A stretch of DNA of 64,000 bases from Deltaproteobacteria bacterium (lineage in GTDB: Bacteria > Bdellovibrionota > Bdellovibrionia > Bdellovibrionales > JAMPXM01), in NCBI GenBank assembly GCA_017302795.1, contig JAFLCB010000012.1:49264-113263 (forward strand), in the 5' to 3' direction. The notes under the pieces were generated by a model. It was not told where the DNA came from and made no database searches. It was given only the letters and a program-made list of their open reading frames with translations. Each line of letters opens with the position of its first letter. Within the stretch, counting starts at the first letter, position 1. Below, one piece after another: positions 8,643-16,770 of the stretch. Both the position numbers and the translations under genes were made by a program.

Positions 8643-9872
8643 CTATTTCTTCCCGTGTTTTTCGGAAAGTGCCAAGAACATGCGCGCTTGAAGACCAAAC
8701 ATTTTTACGGACCCTGTGCTTTCGCGTTGGTCAAAGGTCGTCGTATCAAAAGACGCGAGGTCTTCTGAGTAAAGCGCCCACTTGCTTTCTCGGCCAGTGA
8801 CTGTCGCAACGCCTTTGTAAAGCGACATACGAACGTCACCGGTGACGCGTTCTTGAGTCTTGTTGATGAACGCTTCGAGATCGTCTTTGAACGGATCCCA
8901 CCATAGGCCTTCGTACGCAAGTTTCGACCACTCTTGATCGATAACTTTTTTGAAGCGTTGTTCGTCACGAGTCAAAACAAGGGCCTCAAGCGCACCGTGC
9001 GCTTTTAATAAAACAGTCGATGCTGGGCATTCGTAATTCTCACGGACTTTAAGTCCCAGCATTCGGTCTTCCATTACGTCGATGCGGCCAATGCCGTTAT
9101 CGCCCGCGATTTTATTCAACGCGATCACTAATTTTGAAGGCCCCATTTTTTCGCCGTTCAAAGCAACAGGCACGCCTTTTTCAAACGTCACCGTCAATGT
9201 CGATCGTGTGTTAAGAGCGTTCTCCGCTGACTTCGTCCACTGGAAGATTTCTTCTGGCGGTGCGAAGTTTGGCTCTTCTAAACGGCCGCCCTCTACGGAC
9301 CTGCCCCAAAGGTTTTCATCAATCGACCAGATCTTGTTCAGCGACTGTTGAATAGGAACATTGTGTTTTTTCGCGTACTCGATTTCCCAAGTTCTTGTGA
9401 GATTCATTTCGCGAATAGGAGCATGAATCACTGCATCTGGCATCAGCGCACGAATAGTGTATTCGATGCGGTACTGATCGTTACCTTTTCCAGTGCAGCC
9501 ATGGGCGAAAGCTTTTGCGCCTAGCTTCTTTGCCACTTCAACCGCCTTCGCTGCGATGATAGGACGCGCGATCGATGTGCTCATTGGGTAGCCTTGGTAT
9601 TCGCCGTTTGCTTTTAGCGAAGCGAAGCAGAAGTCGCGCGTGAATTCTTCTTTCGCGTCGACCGTGAAATGTGTCGTCTTCATGATCTTCGCTTTTTCTT
9701 CGGCTTGATCAATGTCTGCTTGTGGCTGACCGACGTCGACAGTGACCGTGATCACTTCTGTATAGCCGTATTCTTCTTTCATCATCGGAATACAGATCGA
9801 GGTATCCAGTCCTCCGGAATAGACGAGGACGACTTTTCCGCCTTTGGCGGCAGGGATTGTTGGTGTGCTCAT
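8643..9872 (-). CDS. argG: Argininosuccinate synthase
   Basis: Joins citrulline and aspartate with ATP. The 409-residue protein opens with the PP-loop VVLVYSGGLDTS (about residues 14-25) and contains the AHGCTGKGNDQ segment, both diagnostic. The ATG is preceded by GGAG at a fitting distance. It is the first gene of a two-gene minus-strand operon with argH and diverges from argC across 220 nt of regulatory sequence. Length and motifs are normal for the short bacterial ArgG type. Confidence 0.97.
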   Translation of the reverse strand: MSTPTIPAAKGGKVVLVYSGGLDTSICIPMMKEEYGYTEVITVTVDVGQPQADIDQAEEKAKIMKTTHFTVDAKEEFTRDFCFASLKANGEYQGYPMSTSIARPIIAAKAVEVAKKLGAKAFAHGCTGKGNDQYRIEYTIRALMPDAVIHAPIREMNLTRTWEIEYAKKHNVPIQQSLNKIWSIDENLWGRSVEGGRLEEPNFAPPEEIFQWTKSAENALNTRSTLTVTFEKGVPVALNGEKMGPSKLVIALNKIAGDNGIGRIDVMEDRMLGLKVRENYECPASTVLLKAHGALEALVLTRDEQRFKKVIDQEWSKLAYEGLWWDPFKDDLEAFINKTQERVTGDVRMSLYKGVATVTGRESKWALYSEDLASFDTTTFDQRESTGSVKMFGLQARMFLALSEKHGKK

Positions 9873-9944
9873 GGTCGACTTCTCCGCTTTCTTTCAGTTG
9901 CCTGTAAGTTACCTGTGCGCAATCTGTTCGCACATATTTATGCA

Positions 9945-9973
9945 AGTATCGCTTGACTTATGCAGGAAATCAA
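9945..9973 (-). promoter_or_regulatory. Probable sigma-70 promoter of argGH
   Basis: On the minus strand, TTGATT (9973-9968) and GATACT (9950-9945) are separated by 17 nt, a reasonable housekeeping promoter pointing at argG 73 nt away. It overlaps the oppositely directed argC promoter, so polymerase could bind only one at a time. The call rests on sequence match alone. Confidence 0.5.
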
Positions 9974-9980
9974 GGATAAT
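9953..9980 (+). promoter_or_regulatory. Probable sigma-70 promoter of argCJBFR
   Basis: TTGACT (9953-9958) and GATAAT (9975-9980) with 16 nt between them is one of the best promoter matches noted in the window. Transcription would start near 9987, inside the 16-bp dyad at 9982-9997, so a repressor on that dyad would block initiation. The argC ATG lies about 105 nt downstream. Confidence 0.65.
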
Positions 9981-9981
9981 A

Positions 9982-9997
9982 ATGCACATAGGTGCAT
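9982..9997. promoter_or_regulatory. Candidate ArgR operator dyad at the argC start site
   Basis: A perfect inverted repeat with arms ATGCAC and GTGCAT around a 4-nt spacer. It covers the expected +1 of the argC promoter. ArgR boxes in other bacteria are AT-rich 18-bp imperfect dyads; this one is shorter and TGCA-centred, so it may be a lineage-specific version. The argR gene at the end of this operon makes the link plausible but unproven. Confidence 0.5.
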
Positions 9998-10092
9998 AAA
10001 TTTGCGCAAAATCTGTGCATCAGATTTGCTAACACGGTAGTGCGATTTAGTGAATTCTGGCTAGTAGGCCGTTGAACGAAAGTGGAGAAAAA

Positions 10093-11244
10093 ATGTCAGT
10101 CGAGATGTCAGCTAACTCAAATCTAACCAATGAGAAAGTCGCGATCCTCGGCGCCCGTGGTTATTCGGGAGCTGAGCTTGCTCGATTGTCATTACGACAT
10201 CCCAAGATGGAACTGGCGGGCCTTTTTGCGACTCAAATTTTCGAAGCAAAAGACCTTCTGCCCGAACTTGCAGGGAGTACTGCGACCTATTCCTCGAATG
10301 GAGGAAGTGCCGTTTCTGGTCAGTCGATGGTGGAATTTGGTGAAATCTTGAATTCTGCCAAAGCTCCGTTTTCGACGGTGTTCTTAGCGACTCCCGCGGA
10401 AGTTTCTTTAGAATGGGCGCCGAAGATTTTGAAAAAAGGCATTCGCGTGATCGACGTTTCGGGTGCTTTTCGTTTGAAAGGACAAAGCGAAGCCGATTCG
10501 AAAGCTTTGTTTTCGAAATGGTACTCGATGAATCACACGGAGCTTGGGCTTGTGCAGGAGGCTGATTATGGCCTCGTGCCTTTGGCGTACGGTGTTCCGA
10601 AATCAGGACTCGTTGCGAACCCAGGTTGCTACGCAACGGCTACCTCACTCGCACTTATTCCACTTTATAAAGCTGGCCTCGTTCGTCTCGATACCGTTTC
10701 TATTGATGCAAAGTCGGGGACGACGGGTGCTGGGAAAAAGGCAGAAGAGCGGTTACTTCATGCTGAAGTCGATGGCGGATGTTTGCCGTACCGAATTGGG
10801 CGGCACCAACACGAGCCCGAAATTTCGGAAACGGTCGCGCACTTTGGTCTGGGCAGTCGAAAAAAGTCTTCGGATGTTAGTTTTTCGTTTGTTCCGCATT
10901 TACTGCCGGTTCGGCGTGGCATCATCGTTTCTGTCCATGCACGATTAAACCCAGGTGTGCAGGAAAAAGACGTGAGCGATATTTTCGAATCCATGTACGG
11001 CAAGTACCCCTTGGTACGCCTCGCTTCGCTGAATAAAGGCGAGACGTCGGATTTGGTGCTTCGCAGAGTGGTGGGTTCGGCGCGAACCGTCATCGCTTGG
11101 CACGTGCGAGGAGATCAACTGATTGTCTTTTCACTGATTGATAATTTGTTAAAGGGTGCAGCTTCACAAGCTGTCGAAAATTTTAACCGTTTCTGCGGCC
11201 TCAATGTTGAGACCGGACTTTCTGAAAGAGAGGGTGTGCTATGA
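10093..11244 (+). CDS. argC: N-acetyl-gamma-glutamyl-phosphate reductase
   Basis: Third step of ornithine synthesis: NADPH-dependent reduction of N-acetylglutamyl phosphate. The 383-residue protein has the Rossmann motif VAILGARGYSGAEL near its start and the catalytic Cys in VANPGCYAT. A TTG at 10072 would add seven residues, but GTGGAG stands just before the ATG at 10093, so that start is chosen. It is the first gene of argCJBF-argR and overlaps argJ by 4 nt. The order C-J-B-F is a classic arginine operon. Confidence 0.95.
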   Translation: MSVEMSANSNLTNEKVAILGARGYSGAELARLSLRHPKMELAGLFATQIFEAKDLLPELAGSTATYSSNGGSAVSGQSMVEFGEILNSAKAPFSTVFLATPAEVSLEWAPKILKKGIRVIDVSGAFRLKGQSEADSKALFSKWYSMNHTELGLVQEADYGLVPLAYGVPKSGLVANPGCYATATSLALIPLYKAGLVRLDTVSIDAKSGTTGAGKKAEERLLHAEVDGGCLPYRIGRHQHEPEISETVAHFGLGSRKKSSDVSFSFVPHLLPVRRGIIVSVHARLNPGVQEKDVSDIFESMYGKYPLVRLASLNKGETSDLVLRRVVGSARTVIAWHVRGDQLIVFSLIDNLLKGAASQAVENFNRFCGLNVETGLSEREGVL

Positions 11245-12443
11245 TGACACCTGGACCAGGCATCGCAAGGACTCCGTTACCAATTGGTTTCACTGCATCG
11301 GGTGTGAACTGCGGCGTGCGTCGCTATCGCCCAGATTTGGGTTTGATCATTTCTGATCGTCCCGCAGTTGGCGCAGGTGTCTTCACAGAAAACCGCTTCG
11401 CAGCAGCGCCCGTGCACTATTGCCGATCGATCCTTCCATCGACGTCGATCCGCGCGATTGTAACAAACTCTGGCCAAGCCAATGCGGCCACGGGCCCAGA
11501 AGGTGTTGAGAACAACAAGCAATTGGCGTTTGAAATCGCAAAAGAGCTTGAGTGTTTTCCGCGCGAAGTGCTTGTCGCATCCACAGGTGTCATCGGGCCA
11601 CAGCTTGATATGGCGAAAATTATTCCTGCGATCCCGGAACTTGTCGAACGCGCAACTGATACGGCAGAAAATTTCTCGCTCGCGATTTTGACCACAGATC
11701 TTGTGCCAAAAACGGTCACGACCGAACTTCAGCTTTCGGGCGGAGCAGTGCGAATCACAGGAATCTGCAAAGGCTCTGGCATGATTCACCCGAATATGGC
11801 GACCATGCTTGGTTACCTTTTGACGGACGCAGAAGTTCCTGCAGCGAAAGCACAGGCGCTTCTTAAAGATGCGACCGATGTCAGTTTCAACATGATTTCT
11901 GTCGATGGCGATTCGTCGACGAATGATGCTGTGTTTTTTATGGCTAACGGCGCGTCGGGTGTCGCGATCAAGACCATCGAAGATGAAACGAAGTTTCAAG
12001 CAGCTCTTCGCGAGATTTCAACACTACTTGCACAGTCGATTGCGATTGACGGTGAAGGTGCGACGAAACTTGTGGAGATCCGCGTGAAAGGTGCGCCTGA
12101 TCTTGCGACCGCTCGTCGAGCTGCCAGAGGCGTTACTGTATCTCCGTTGGTGAAAACAGCGATGCACGGGGAAGATCCAAACTGGGGCCGCATCATTGCG
12201 CGCCTTGGCGCCGAGCAAGTTCCGGAAGTGGCGCTTTCGCGGCTGACGTTAACGATGCAAGGGGTTTTGCTTTTCGGAGAAGGCCGACCGCAGCCTTTTG
12301 AAAAGTCAGAAGTGAAGCTTCTTTTAAAGAAGTCGAAAATCTTGGTCGAAATCGATTTGCGATCGGGTGGCGACGAGGCGACGGCTTGGGGCTGTGATCT
12401 TTCTAAGAAGTATGTCGATATCAATACGGAGTACACGACGTGA
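11241..12443 (+). CDS. argJ: Ornithine acetyltransferase / N-acetylglutamate synthase
   Basis: ArgJ moves the acetyl group from N-acetylornithine back to glutamate, closing the acetyl cycle. The 400-residue precursor has the autocleavage motif KGSGMIHPNMATML with Thr188 as the nucleophile that splits it into alpha and beta chains. The C-terminal MHGEDPNWGR motif is also present. Two adjacent ATGs (11241, 11244) follow GAGGG; the first overlaps the argC stop. Because ArgJ is here, separate argA and argE genes are not needed. Whether it is mono- or bifunctional cannot be told from sequence. Confidence 0.95.
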   Translation: MMTPGPGIARTPLPIGFTASGVNCGVRRYRPDLGLIISDRPAVGAGVFTENRFAAAPVHYCRSILPSTSIRAIVTNSGQANAATGPEGVENNKQLAFEIAKELECFPREVLVASTGVIGPQLDMAKIIPAIPELVERATDTAENFSLAILTTDLVPKTVTTELQLSGGAVRITGICKGSGMIHPNMATMLGYLLTDAEVPAAKAQALLKDATDVSFNMISVDGDSSTNDAVFFMANGASGVAIKTIEDETKFQAALREISTLLAQSIAIDGEGATKLVEIRVKGAPDLATARRAARGVTVSPLVKTAMHGEDPNWGRIIARLGAEQVPEVALSRLTLTMQGVLLFGEGRPQPFEKSEVKLLLKKSKILVEIDLRSGGDEATAWGCDLSKKYVDINTEYTT

Positions 12444-13342
12444 CCGATAAATCAGCGCCAAAAGCCGCACCTGTCTCGCATGACGTTCTTGCAGCACTTG
12501 GCTATGTGAAGCAATTCGCAGGCAGCACCATTGTCGTAAAGCTTGGTGGATCGATTCTTCAAGACGATGGCCTTTTGGCAAAGATCTGCGAAGACATCGC
12601 GATGGTTCGCGCAGTTGGAGTTAGAGTCGTGATTGTTCATGGTGGAGGTCCTGCCATCAATGAAGAACTCACGCGCCGTGGAATGACGTGGGAATTTGTC
12701 GACGGCCTTCGGGTGACAACACCTGAAATGATGGCGGTCATCGAAACGACTCTTTGTGGTCTAGTAAACCGCCGCATTGTGCGTGCGCTAAACTACACAG
12801 GTCTTCGCGCTGTCGGTTTCTCGGGGATGGATGCAGGGACCCTGATTTGCAAACAGGCCGACAGGCGTCTTCAGCTGGTCGGCGAAATTGAACGCGTGAA
12901 CACGCAGTTGATCGACGATGTGTTGATGATGGAAGACGAACTGGGTTTTCGCGGAATTCCTGTCGTTGCCCCAGTGGGCGCAGGTCGCGACGGGCAGTCT
13001 TACAACATAAACGCCGATTGGGCCGCAAGCCGAGTTGCGAGTTCACTTGGCGTTACGAAAATGCTTTTTCTAACTGATCAAGACGGAATTCTTGATGCTA
13101 ATATGAAGTTGATCCCAGAACTAGACGCGGGCGAAGTTGAACAGTTGATTGAAGACGGTGTCGTAAAAGGTGGGATGCTTGCCAAGGCGCGCACGATTTT
13201 GCACGCGATTCAAAACAAAGTCACAGATGTGCACATCATGAATGCCCGTCGTCCGCATGCTATTATTGAAGAGCTGTTCACCGATCACGGTGTCGGAACG
13301 GTTTGCCGTTTGCGATCCCGCGGCCAAAGCGTAAAAGGGTAA
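12440..13342 (+). CDS. argB: N-acetylglutamate kinase
   Basis: Phosphorylates N-acetylglutamate, usually the arginine-feedback step in organisms with ArgJ. The 300-residue amino-acid-kinase fold shows VVKLGGSIL near residue 33, VIVHGGGPAINEEL, and the C-terminal GGMLAKARTILHAI. An N-terminal helix of about 30 residues (DVLAALGYVKQFAG) precedes the kinase core, as in the hexameric arginine-sensitive enzymes, so feedback inhibition by arginine is likely. The GTG start overlaps the argJ stop (GTGA). Confidence 0.95.
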   Translation: MTDKSAPKAAPVSHDVLAALGYVKQFAGSTIVVKLGGSILQDDGLLAKICEDIAMVRAVGVRVVIVHGGGPAINEELTRRGMTWEFVDGLRVTTPEMMAVIETTLCGLVNRRIVRALNYTGLRAVGFSGMDAGTLICKQADRRLQLVGEIERVNTQLIDDVLMMEDELGFRGIPVVAPVGAGRDGQSYNINADWAASRVASSLGVTKMLFLTDQDGILDANMKLIPELDAGEVEQLIEDGVVKGGMLAKARTILHAIQNKVTDVHIMNARRPHAIIEELFTDHGVGTVCRLRSRGQSVKG

Positions 13343-13352
13343 GGTTTCATAA

Positions 13353-14291
13353 ATGCCAAGCCCAACCCCCAAGTTTAAATCGAAGCACTTTTTGACCGGC
13401 ACAGAGCTTTCTAAGTCTGAACTGTTGGAACTACTGTTCTTGGCTGAAAGCTGCAAAGAGCAACGTCTTGCGGGATTTCGTCGGGACGATCTTCGAAATC
13501 AGAATGTGGTTTTACTTTTTGAAAAACCGTCGCTTCGAACACGCGTTAGTTTCACAGTCGCGATCCAAGAACTTGGTGGGTCGGTACTTGAGCTTGATTC
13601 GATGGGGCGGAAAAAAGAAGACCCCGAAGACACCATTCGAGTTCTTGCGGGCTATTGCCATGCAGTGATGGTGCGAACACATGCGCACTCGATTTTAGAA
13701 CGTATGGTCGCGAAATCGCCAATCCCAGTGATCAACGGGTTAAGCGACACGCATCACCCGTGTCAGGTTCTGGCAGACCTTCAAACGCTGATGCAGCGAT
13801 ACCGCGATCTTGGGGGCTTGAAGCTTTCGTACGTAGGCGATGGCAACAACATGCTGCATAGCCTTTTGCTTTTGGCCCCCGTTGTGGGCGTTGATGTGCA
13901 CTATGCATGTCCCGCAGGTTACGAACCAAGTTCGTTGGTCGTTCGTCAGGCGAAAAAGCGCGCGAAAGATGCAGGTCGCCAGGTCGTCGCACATTCCAGT
14001 CCGATTGAAGCTGTGAAGTCTGCGAACGCTGTCTACACGGACGTTTGGACCAGCATGGGGTTTGAACAGGAAGAAACAGATCGCGATAAAGCGTTTCAAA
14101 GTTACCAGTTAAATGAAGAGCTTTATGCACACGCAGATCCCAAAGCCGCGATCATGCACTGTATGCCGATGATCAAAGACAAAGAAATCACGGCGAGCTT
14201 GGTTGAGCATCCGAATTCAGTTTTGTTTCAGCAGGCAGAAAACCGCATGCACGCACAAAAGGCTCTGCTGGTTGGACTTTTAGGTAAATAG
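13353..14291 (+). CDS. argF: Ornithine carbamoyltransferase
   Basis: Makes citrulline from ornithine and carbamoyl phosphate. The 312-residue protein has the carbamoyl-phosphate loop SLRTR (60-64), HPCQ (135-138), VGDGNNMLHSLL and the SMG ornithine loop (DVWTSMG), which separates it from acetylornithine transcarbamoylases. The usual HCLPAHRG motif appears as HCMPMIKD (from residue 269): the catalytic Cys is kept but the following residues differ. ArgJ upstream releases free ornithine, consistent with the assignment. It follows argB by 10 nt. Confidence 0.92.
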   Translation: MPSPTPKFKSKHFLTGTELSKSELLELLFLAESCKEQRLAGFRRDDLRNQNVVLLFEKPSLRTRVSFTVAIQELGGSVLELDSMGRKKEDPEDTIRVLAGYCHAVMVRTHAHSILERMVAKSPIPVINGLSDTHHPCQVLADLQTLMQRYRDLGGLKLSYVGDGNNMLHSLLLLAPVVGVDVHYACPAGYEPSSLVVRQAKKRAKDAGRQVVAHSSPIEAVKSANAVYTDVWTSMGFEQEETDRDKAFQSYQLNEELYAHADPKAAIMHCMPMIKDKEITASLVEHPNSVLFQQAENRMHAQKALLVGLLGK

Positions 14292-14300
14292 GCGAAAAGT

Positions 14301-14316
14301 CGCACCTCAGGGTGCG
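14301..14316 (+). promoter_or_regulatory. Hairpin between argF and argR
   Basis: A perfect 6-bp stem with arms CGCACC and GGTGCG around the tetraloop TCAG, 9 nt after the argF stop and just before the argR ribosome site ACGGAGG. It has no T-run, so it is not an ordinary terminator. It could protect the upstream message end or act as a weak repressor half-site, since GTGCG/CGCAC also occurs in the arg control region. Confidence 0.4.
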
Positions 14317-14337
14317 CAATGGAACGGAGGCGGGCAA

Positions 14338-14811
14338 GTGGAAAAAAGAATCGACATGCAGTCACGTCTCCAGGCGCTTAAAAAACTTCTCGTTAAAGAG
14401 GACGCCAGCACTCAAGATGAACTTCGCGAGGAACTTGAAAAGCTTGATTATGAAGTTAATCAATCGACGATCTCACGCGACCTTAGAAAGCTTGGTGCGA
14501 TCAAGGTCATCGATCCAACTGGGCGCACTGTTTATCGCCTCGCGGAAGAGGTCGCGCCTCTTCGAACGCCCACCGGACTTGGGTCGTTGATCACCGACAT
14601 TCAACACAATGGCATGATGGTTGTGGTTCATACAACGCCTGGCTCGGCTTCTTTGGCCGCGAGATCAATCGATCACAATCGCCTGGCACTTGGAGTGATC
14701 GGGACAATTGCTGGCGACGACACAGTGTTTGTCTGCCCTCGCCAAACCAAAGACCTTGATGCTGCTGTTAAAAAAATCGAGCGCCTTTTGAGCGGCGCAG
14801 ATCAGGCTTAG
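14338..14811 (+). CDS. argR: Arginine repressor
   Basis: A 157-residue ArgR/AhrC homologue. The N-terminal winged helix includes the NQSTISRDLRKLG recognition segment, and the C-terminal half ends with GTIAGDDTVFVCP, the hexamerisation/arginine-binding region that contacts L-arginine. A GTG start lies 7 nt after ACGGAGG; an ATG six codons later is possible. As last gene of the operon it would repress its own synthesis and both divergent arg transcripts when arginine is plentiful. Confidence 0.94.
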   Translation: MEKRIDMQSRLQALKKLLVKEDASTQDELREELEKLDYEVNQSTISRDLRKLGAIKVIDPTGRTVYRLAEEVAPLRTPTGLGSLITDIQHNGMMVVVHTTPGSASLAARSIDHNRLALGVIGTIAGDDTVFVCPRQTKDLDAAVKKIERLLSGADQA

Positions 14812-14870
14812 TCGAGGTTAGCGCAGCAAAATTTTTTGGAATAACCTTTGTTTTGGCATTGATTCATTAG

Positions 14871-15416
14871 TTACTTTGCAAACGCGTTTACGATTCCTAT
14901 GAATGAAACAGAAAGTACGTGGCCCATTTCGGACAGATCGTATTGGTCTTTTCCCATTTTTTCTACCAATCGACTGGCCAGCAGGTCTTTCAGGTGGTGA
15001 TAAAACTGACCTTGCGACAGCTCTGTTGACGCTAAAATTTCTCTCTGTCCCATCGGCCCTTTTCGAATAAGCGTTTTTATTATTTTGAGTTTTTCAGGAG
15101 ACGAGAAATTAGCAGAAAAACGCGCCGTTACATCTGAATCGGCTCTTTCAATAAACTCCGAGAATTCATTATCACTTTTAAATCCTCCGCAACCACTCCA
15201 TCGAGCCAATCGACGAGGATTTTGAGACGGAATCGCTATACCTGTAAACATCAATCCTTTTGAGAATAGTGCCCCGTACTTCTGCATGAGCTTGTCTAAG
15301 TCGCTAGCTAGCTCCTTTTCGGTCCCGCTCGATTTTTTCTTTGAAGGCGCAATATTCATCGCCGCTTCCAATGACGCGAGTCTGTTTTCCAATTCGGTCA
15401 ATTTCGATTTACTCAC
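14871..15416 (-). CDS. Winged-helix (ArsR-like) regulator with N-terminal coiled coil
   Basis: A 181-residue putative transcription factor. Residues 1-20 form a short heptad coiled coil (LTELENRLASLEAAM), then a Lys/Ser-rich linker, a Gly/Cys segment WSGCGG, and a winged-helix domain from about residue 105 (SSPEKLKIIKTLIRKGPMGQ, then ELSQGQFYHHLKDLLASRL). The wing is most like ArsR-type or HTH_20 domains. The GTG start is preceded by GGAG. Three GTAAT/ATTAC half-sites lie just upstream, which suggests autoregulation. The ligand and targets are unknown. Confidence 0.75.
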   Translation of the reverse strand: MSKSKLTELENRLASLEAAMNIAPSKKKSSGTEKELASDLDKLMQKYGALFSKGLMFTGIAIPSQNPRRLARWSGCGGFKSDNEFSEFIERADSDVTARFSANFSSPEKLKIIKTLIRKGPMGQREILASTELSQGQFYHHLKDLLASRLVEKMGKDQYDLSEMGHVLSVSFIGIVNAFAK

Positions 15417-15431
15417 CCTTGGCTCCGCTAT

Positions 15432-15460
15432 GTAATTATGAAATTACGTAACTGCGTAAT
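15432..15460. promoter_or_regulatory. Overlapping GTAATT/ATTACG inverted repeats upstream of the winged-helix gene
   Basis: Two perfect dyads share a half-site: GTAATT-atga-AATTAC (15432-15447) and ATTACG-taactg-CGTAAT (15443-15460). A -10-like CATAAT on the minus strand (15440-15435) lies inside. The site is 16-44 nt upstream of the regulator's start, where an autorepressor would bind. Confidence 0.5.
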
Positions 15461-15663
15461 ATGTTCGAAGGGCCGTCGCAACCGGTTTTTTGAAGTTGCG
15501 CTATTCCTTTTTGCAGATTGCTGAAGTGCAGAATTATTCTAATTTTGAATATTTCGCTTGCGGTGGGTTTCGGTTCACTTTCCTGGCTGATGTTACCAGG
15601 ACGAACTAGCTGACTGGTACTGTCGGAAAAGTGCTATTAGCTTCATAGCCATATCGATTCCGT

Positions 15664-15685
15664 CGTCGCGGGTACGACCGCGACG
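15664..15685 (+). promoter_or_regulatory. GC-rich hairpin in the leader of the HNH gene
   Basis: Perfect 8-bp arms CGTCGCGG and CCGCGACG with the 6-nt loop GTACGA, about 95 nt upstream of the HNH start. No T-run follows. It could be an operator or an RNA leader structure. Confidence 0.4.
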
Positions 15686-15780
15686 TAAAACTTTAGATCG
15701 CGTGGCGAGCGGTAGGACGCAAATTTTTTGTGCTGAAAATCGGTGGTATTTCGATCTTCGAAATCTGAAGGAGGTCAATT

Positions 15781-16725
15781 GTGGCGAACTTGAAAAATCT
15801 AACCGATCAAGAACTTGATATCGCGGCGGTGGGCGCAGCAAAAAATGAACGTTTGGCTTTAGTTGACGTGCTTGCGCACTTGGCCGAAGTCGATCGTCGA
15901 AAGTCCTTTAGCCCGCGTTTTGAAAGTCTTGTCGCCTACGCCATTGGCCTTCTTGGCTATGACTCGAAGTCGGCTTGGAGAAGAGTGAGCGCTTTGCGAC
16001 TGATGCAAGAGGTTCCGGAAATTACTCCTGCCATCGAAAGTGGCAAGCTTGATCTCACCAAAATTGTTCTGGCACAAAATCACTTCCGCATTGAAGCGAA
16101 GGCGGCGTTGGCTTTGCCCGCGGCGGAAAAAATGGAAGTTCTTAACAGCATGATGTCGAGATCTTCACGCGAAGCAGAGCGAGATCTCATCTTGAAATCA
16201 AGTGCGCCACAAAAACTGAAACGGCCCGATGTTGTGAAGCCACTAGTGGGCCATTTAAACGAAGTCCGGCTGGTCTTATTGGACGAGGATCTTGCGCTTG
16301 TTCGAGAACTTAAGGGTCTGCTTGCGCACAAGATTCCGAACGCCTCGGTCGGCGAAGTCGTAAGTTCGGCACTCAAGGCCGCAGTCGCTGCGATTAAGAA
16401 AGAGAGATCGGGCGACGGCAAAATCCGCCGCGCAGCGCGCGAACCTATTCGATCTGAGGAAAGTACTCGACGTCCGGGCGCTTCGTTAAAAAGGAAAGTC
16501 TGGAATCGCGCGGATGGAAAATGCGAGATGTGCGAGTCGCGCTTTGCTTTGGAATATGATCATCGTGTTCCGTTTGCCATGAGTGGGAAGACCACGTTTG
16601 AAAATCTCAGACTACTGTGTCGAAGCTGCAATCAGCGCGAGTCGATAAAGATCTTTGGCCCGCATGAAGCCCGTCGGCGCGACACGACGGGTACTAATTT
16701 GATTGTGCAAGTCGGCGTTTCATAG
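15781..16725 (+). CDS. HNH endonuclease-domain protein with DUF222-like N-terminal region
   Basis: A 314-residue protein. Residues 1-150 are helical (LVDVLAHLAEVDRRKSF, then AYAIGLLGYDSKSAWRRVSA) and resemble the helical region in front of many HNH domains, which may bind DNA. A basic linker follows. Residues 240-300 form an HNH nuclease module: CEMC, EYDHRVPF, FENLRLLCRSCN, a zinc-bound Cys4 plus the catalytic His. It lacks its own mobile element or partner. Such genes are often found in several copies per genome. The GTG start is supported by AAGGAGGT six nt upstream. Confidence 0.82.
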   Translation: MANLKNLTDQELDIAAVGAAKNERLALVDVLAHLAEVDRRKSFSPRFESLVAYAIGLLGYDSKSAWRRVSALRLMQEVPEITPAIESGKLDLTKIVLAQNHFRIEAKAALALPAAEKMEVLNSMMSRSSREAERDLILKSSAPQKLKRPDVVKPLVGHLNEVRLVLLDEDLALVRELKGLLAHKIPNASVGEVVSSALKAAVAAIKKERSGDGKIRRAAREPIRSEESTRRPGASLKRKVWNRADGKCEMCESRFALEYDHRVPFAMSGKTTFENLRLLCRSCNQRESIKIFGPHEARRRDTTGTNLIVQVGVS

Positions 16726-16770
16726 ATCGAATTTTGGCTTCGTGTCTTCGTAAGACAGGAGACTCAGCAA

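Larger units (their letters stand above)
9915..10025. promoter_or_regulatory. arg intergenic control region with several further dyads
   Basis: Besides the central operator, this region has GTGCG...CGCAC (9915-9933), the perfect 10-bp palindrome TTTGCGCAAA (10001-10010), and ATCTG...CAGAT around TGCAT (10011-10025). TATGCA half-sites recur near 9940 and 9959. The spacing of the central and right-hand elements suggests several repressor hexamer contacts on one face, covering both divergent promoters. Confidence 0.5.
15417..15780. other. 364-nt divergent intergenic region
   Basis: This gap separates the winged-helix gene (minus) and the HNH gene (plus). It holds the shared half-sites at 15432-15460, a GC-rich hairpin at 15664-15685 and a strong ribosome site AAGGAGGT (15768-15775) before the HNH GTG. 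The middle part has short open frames on both strands but none with a ribosome site and start, so I see no gene there. Confidence 0.5.

Noticed and set aside
11277..11999. 240-codon open frame antisense to argJ
   Set aside because: Composition (many Arg, His, Cys) and lack of ribosome site show it is a shadow of the argJ reading frame.
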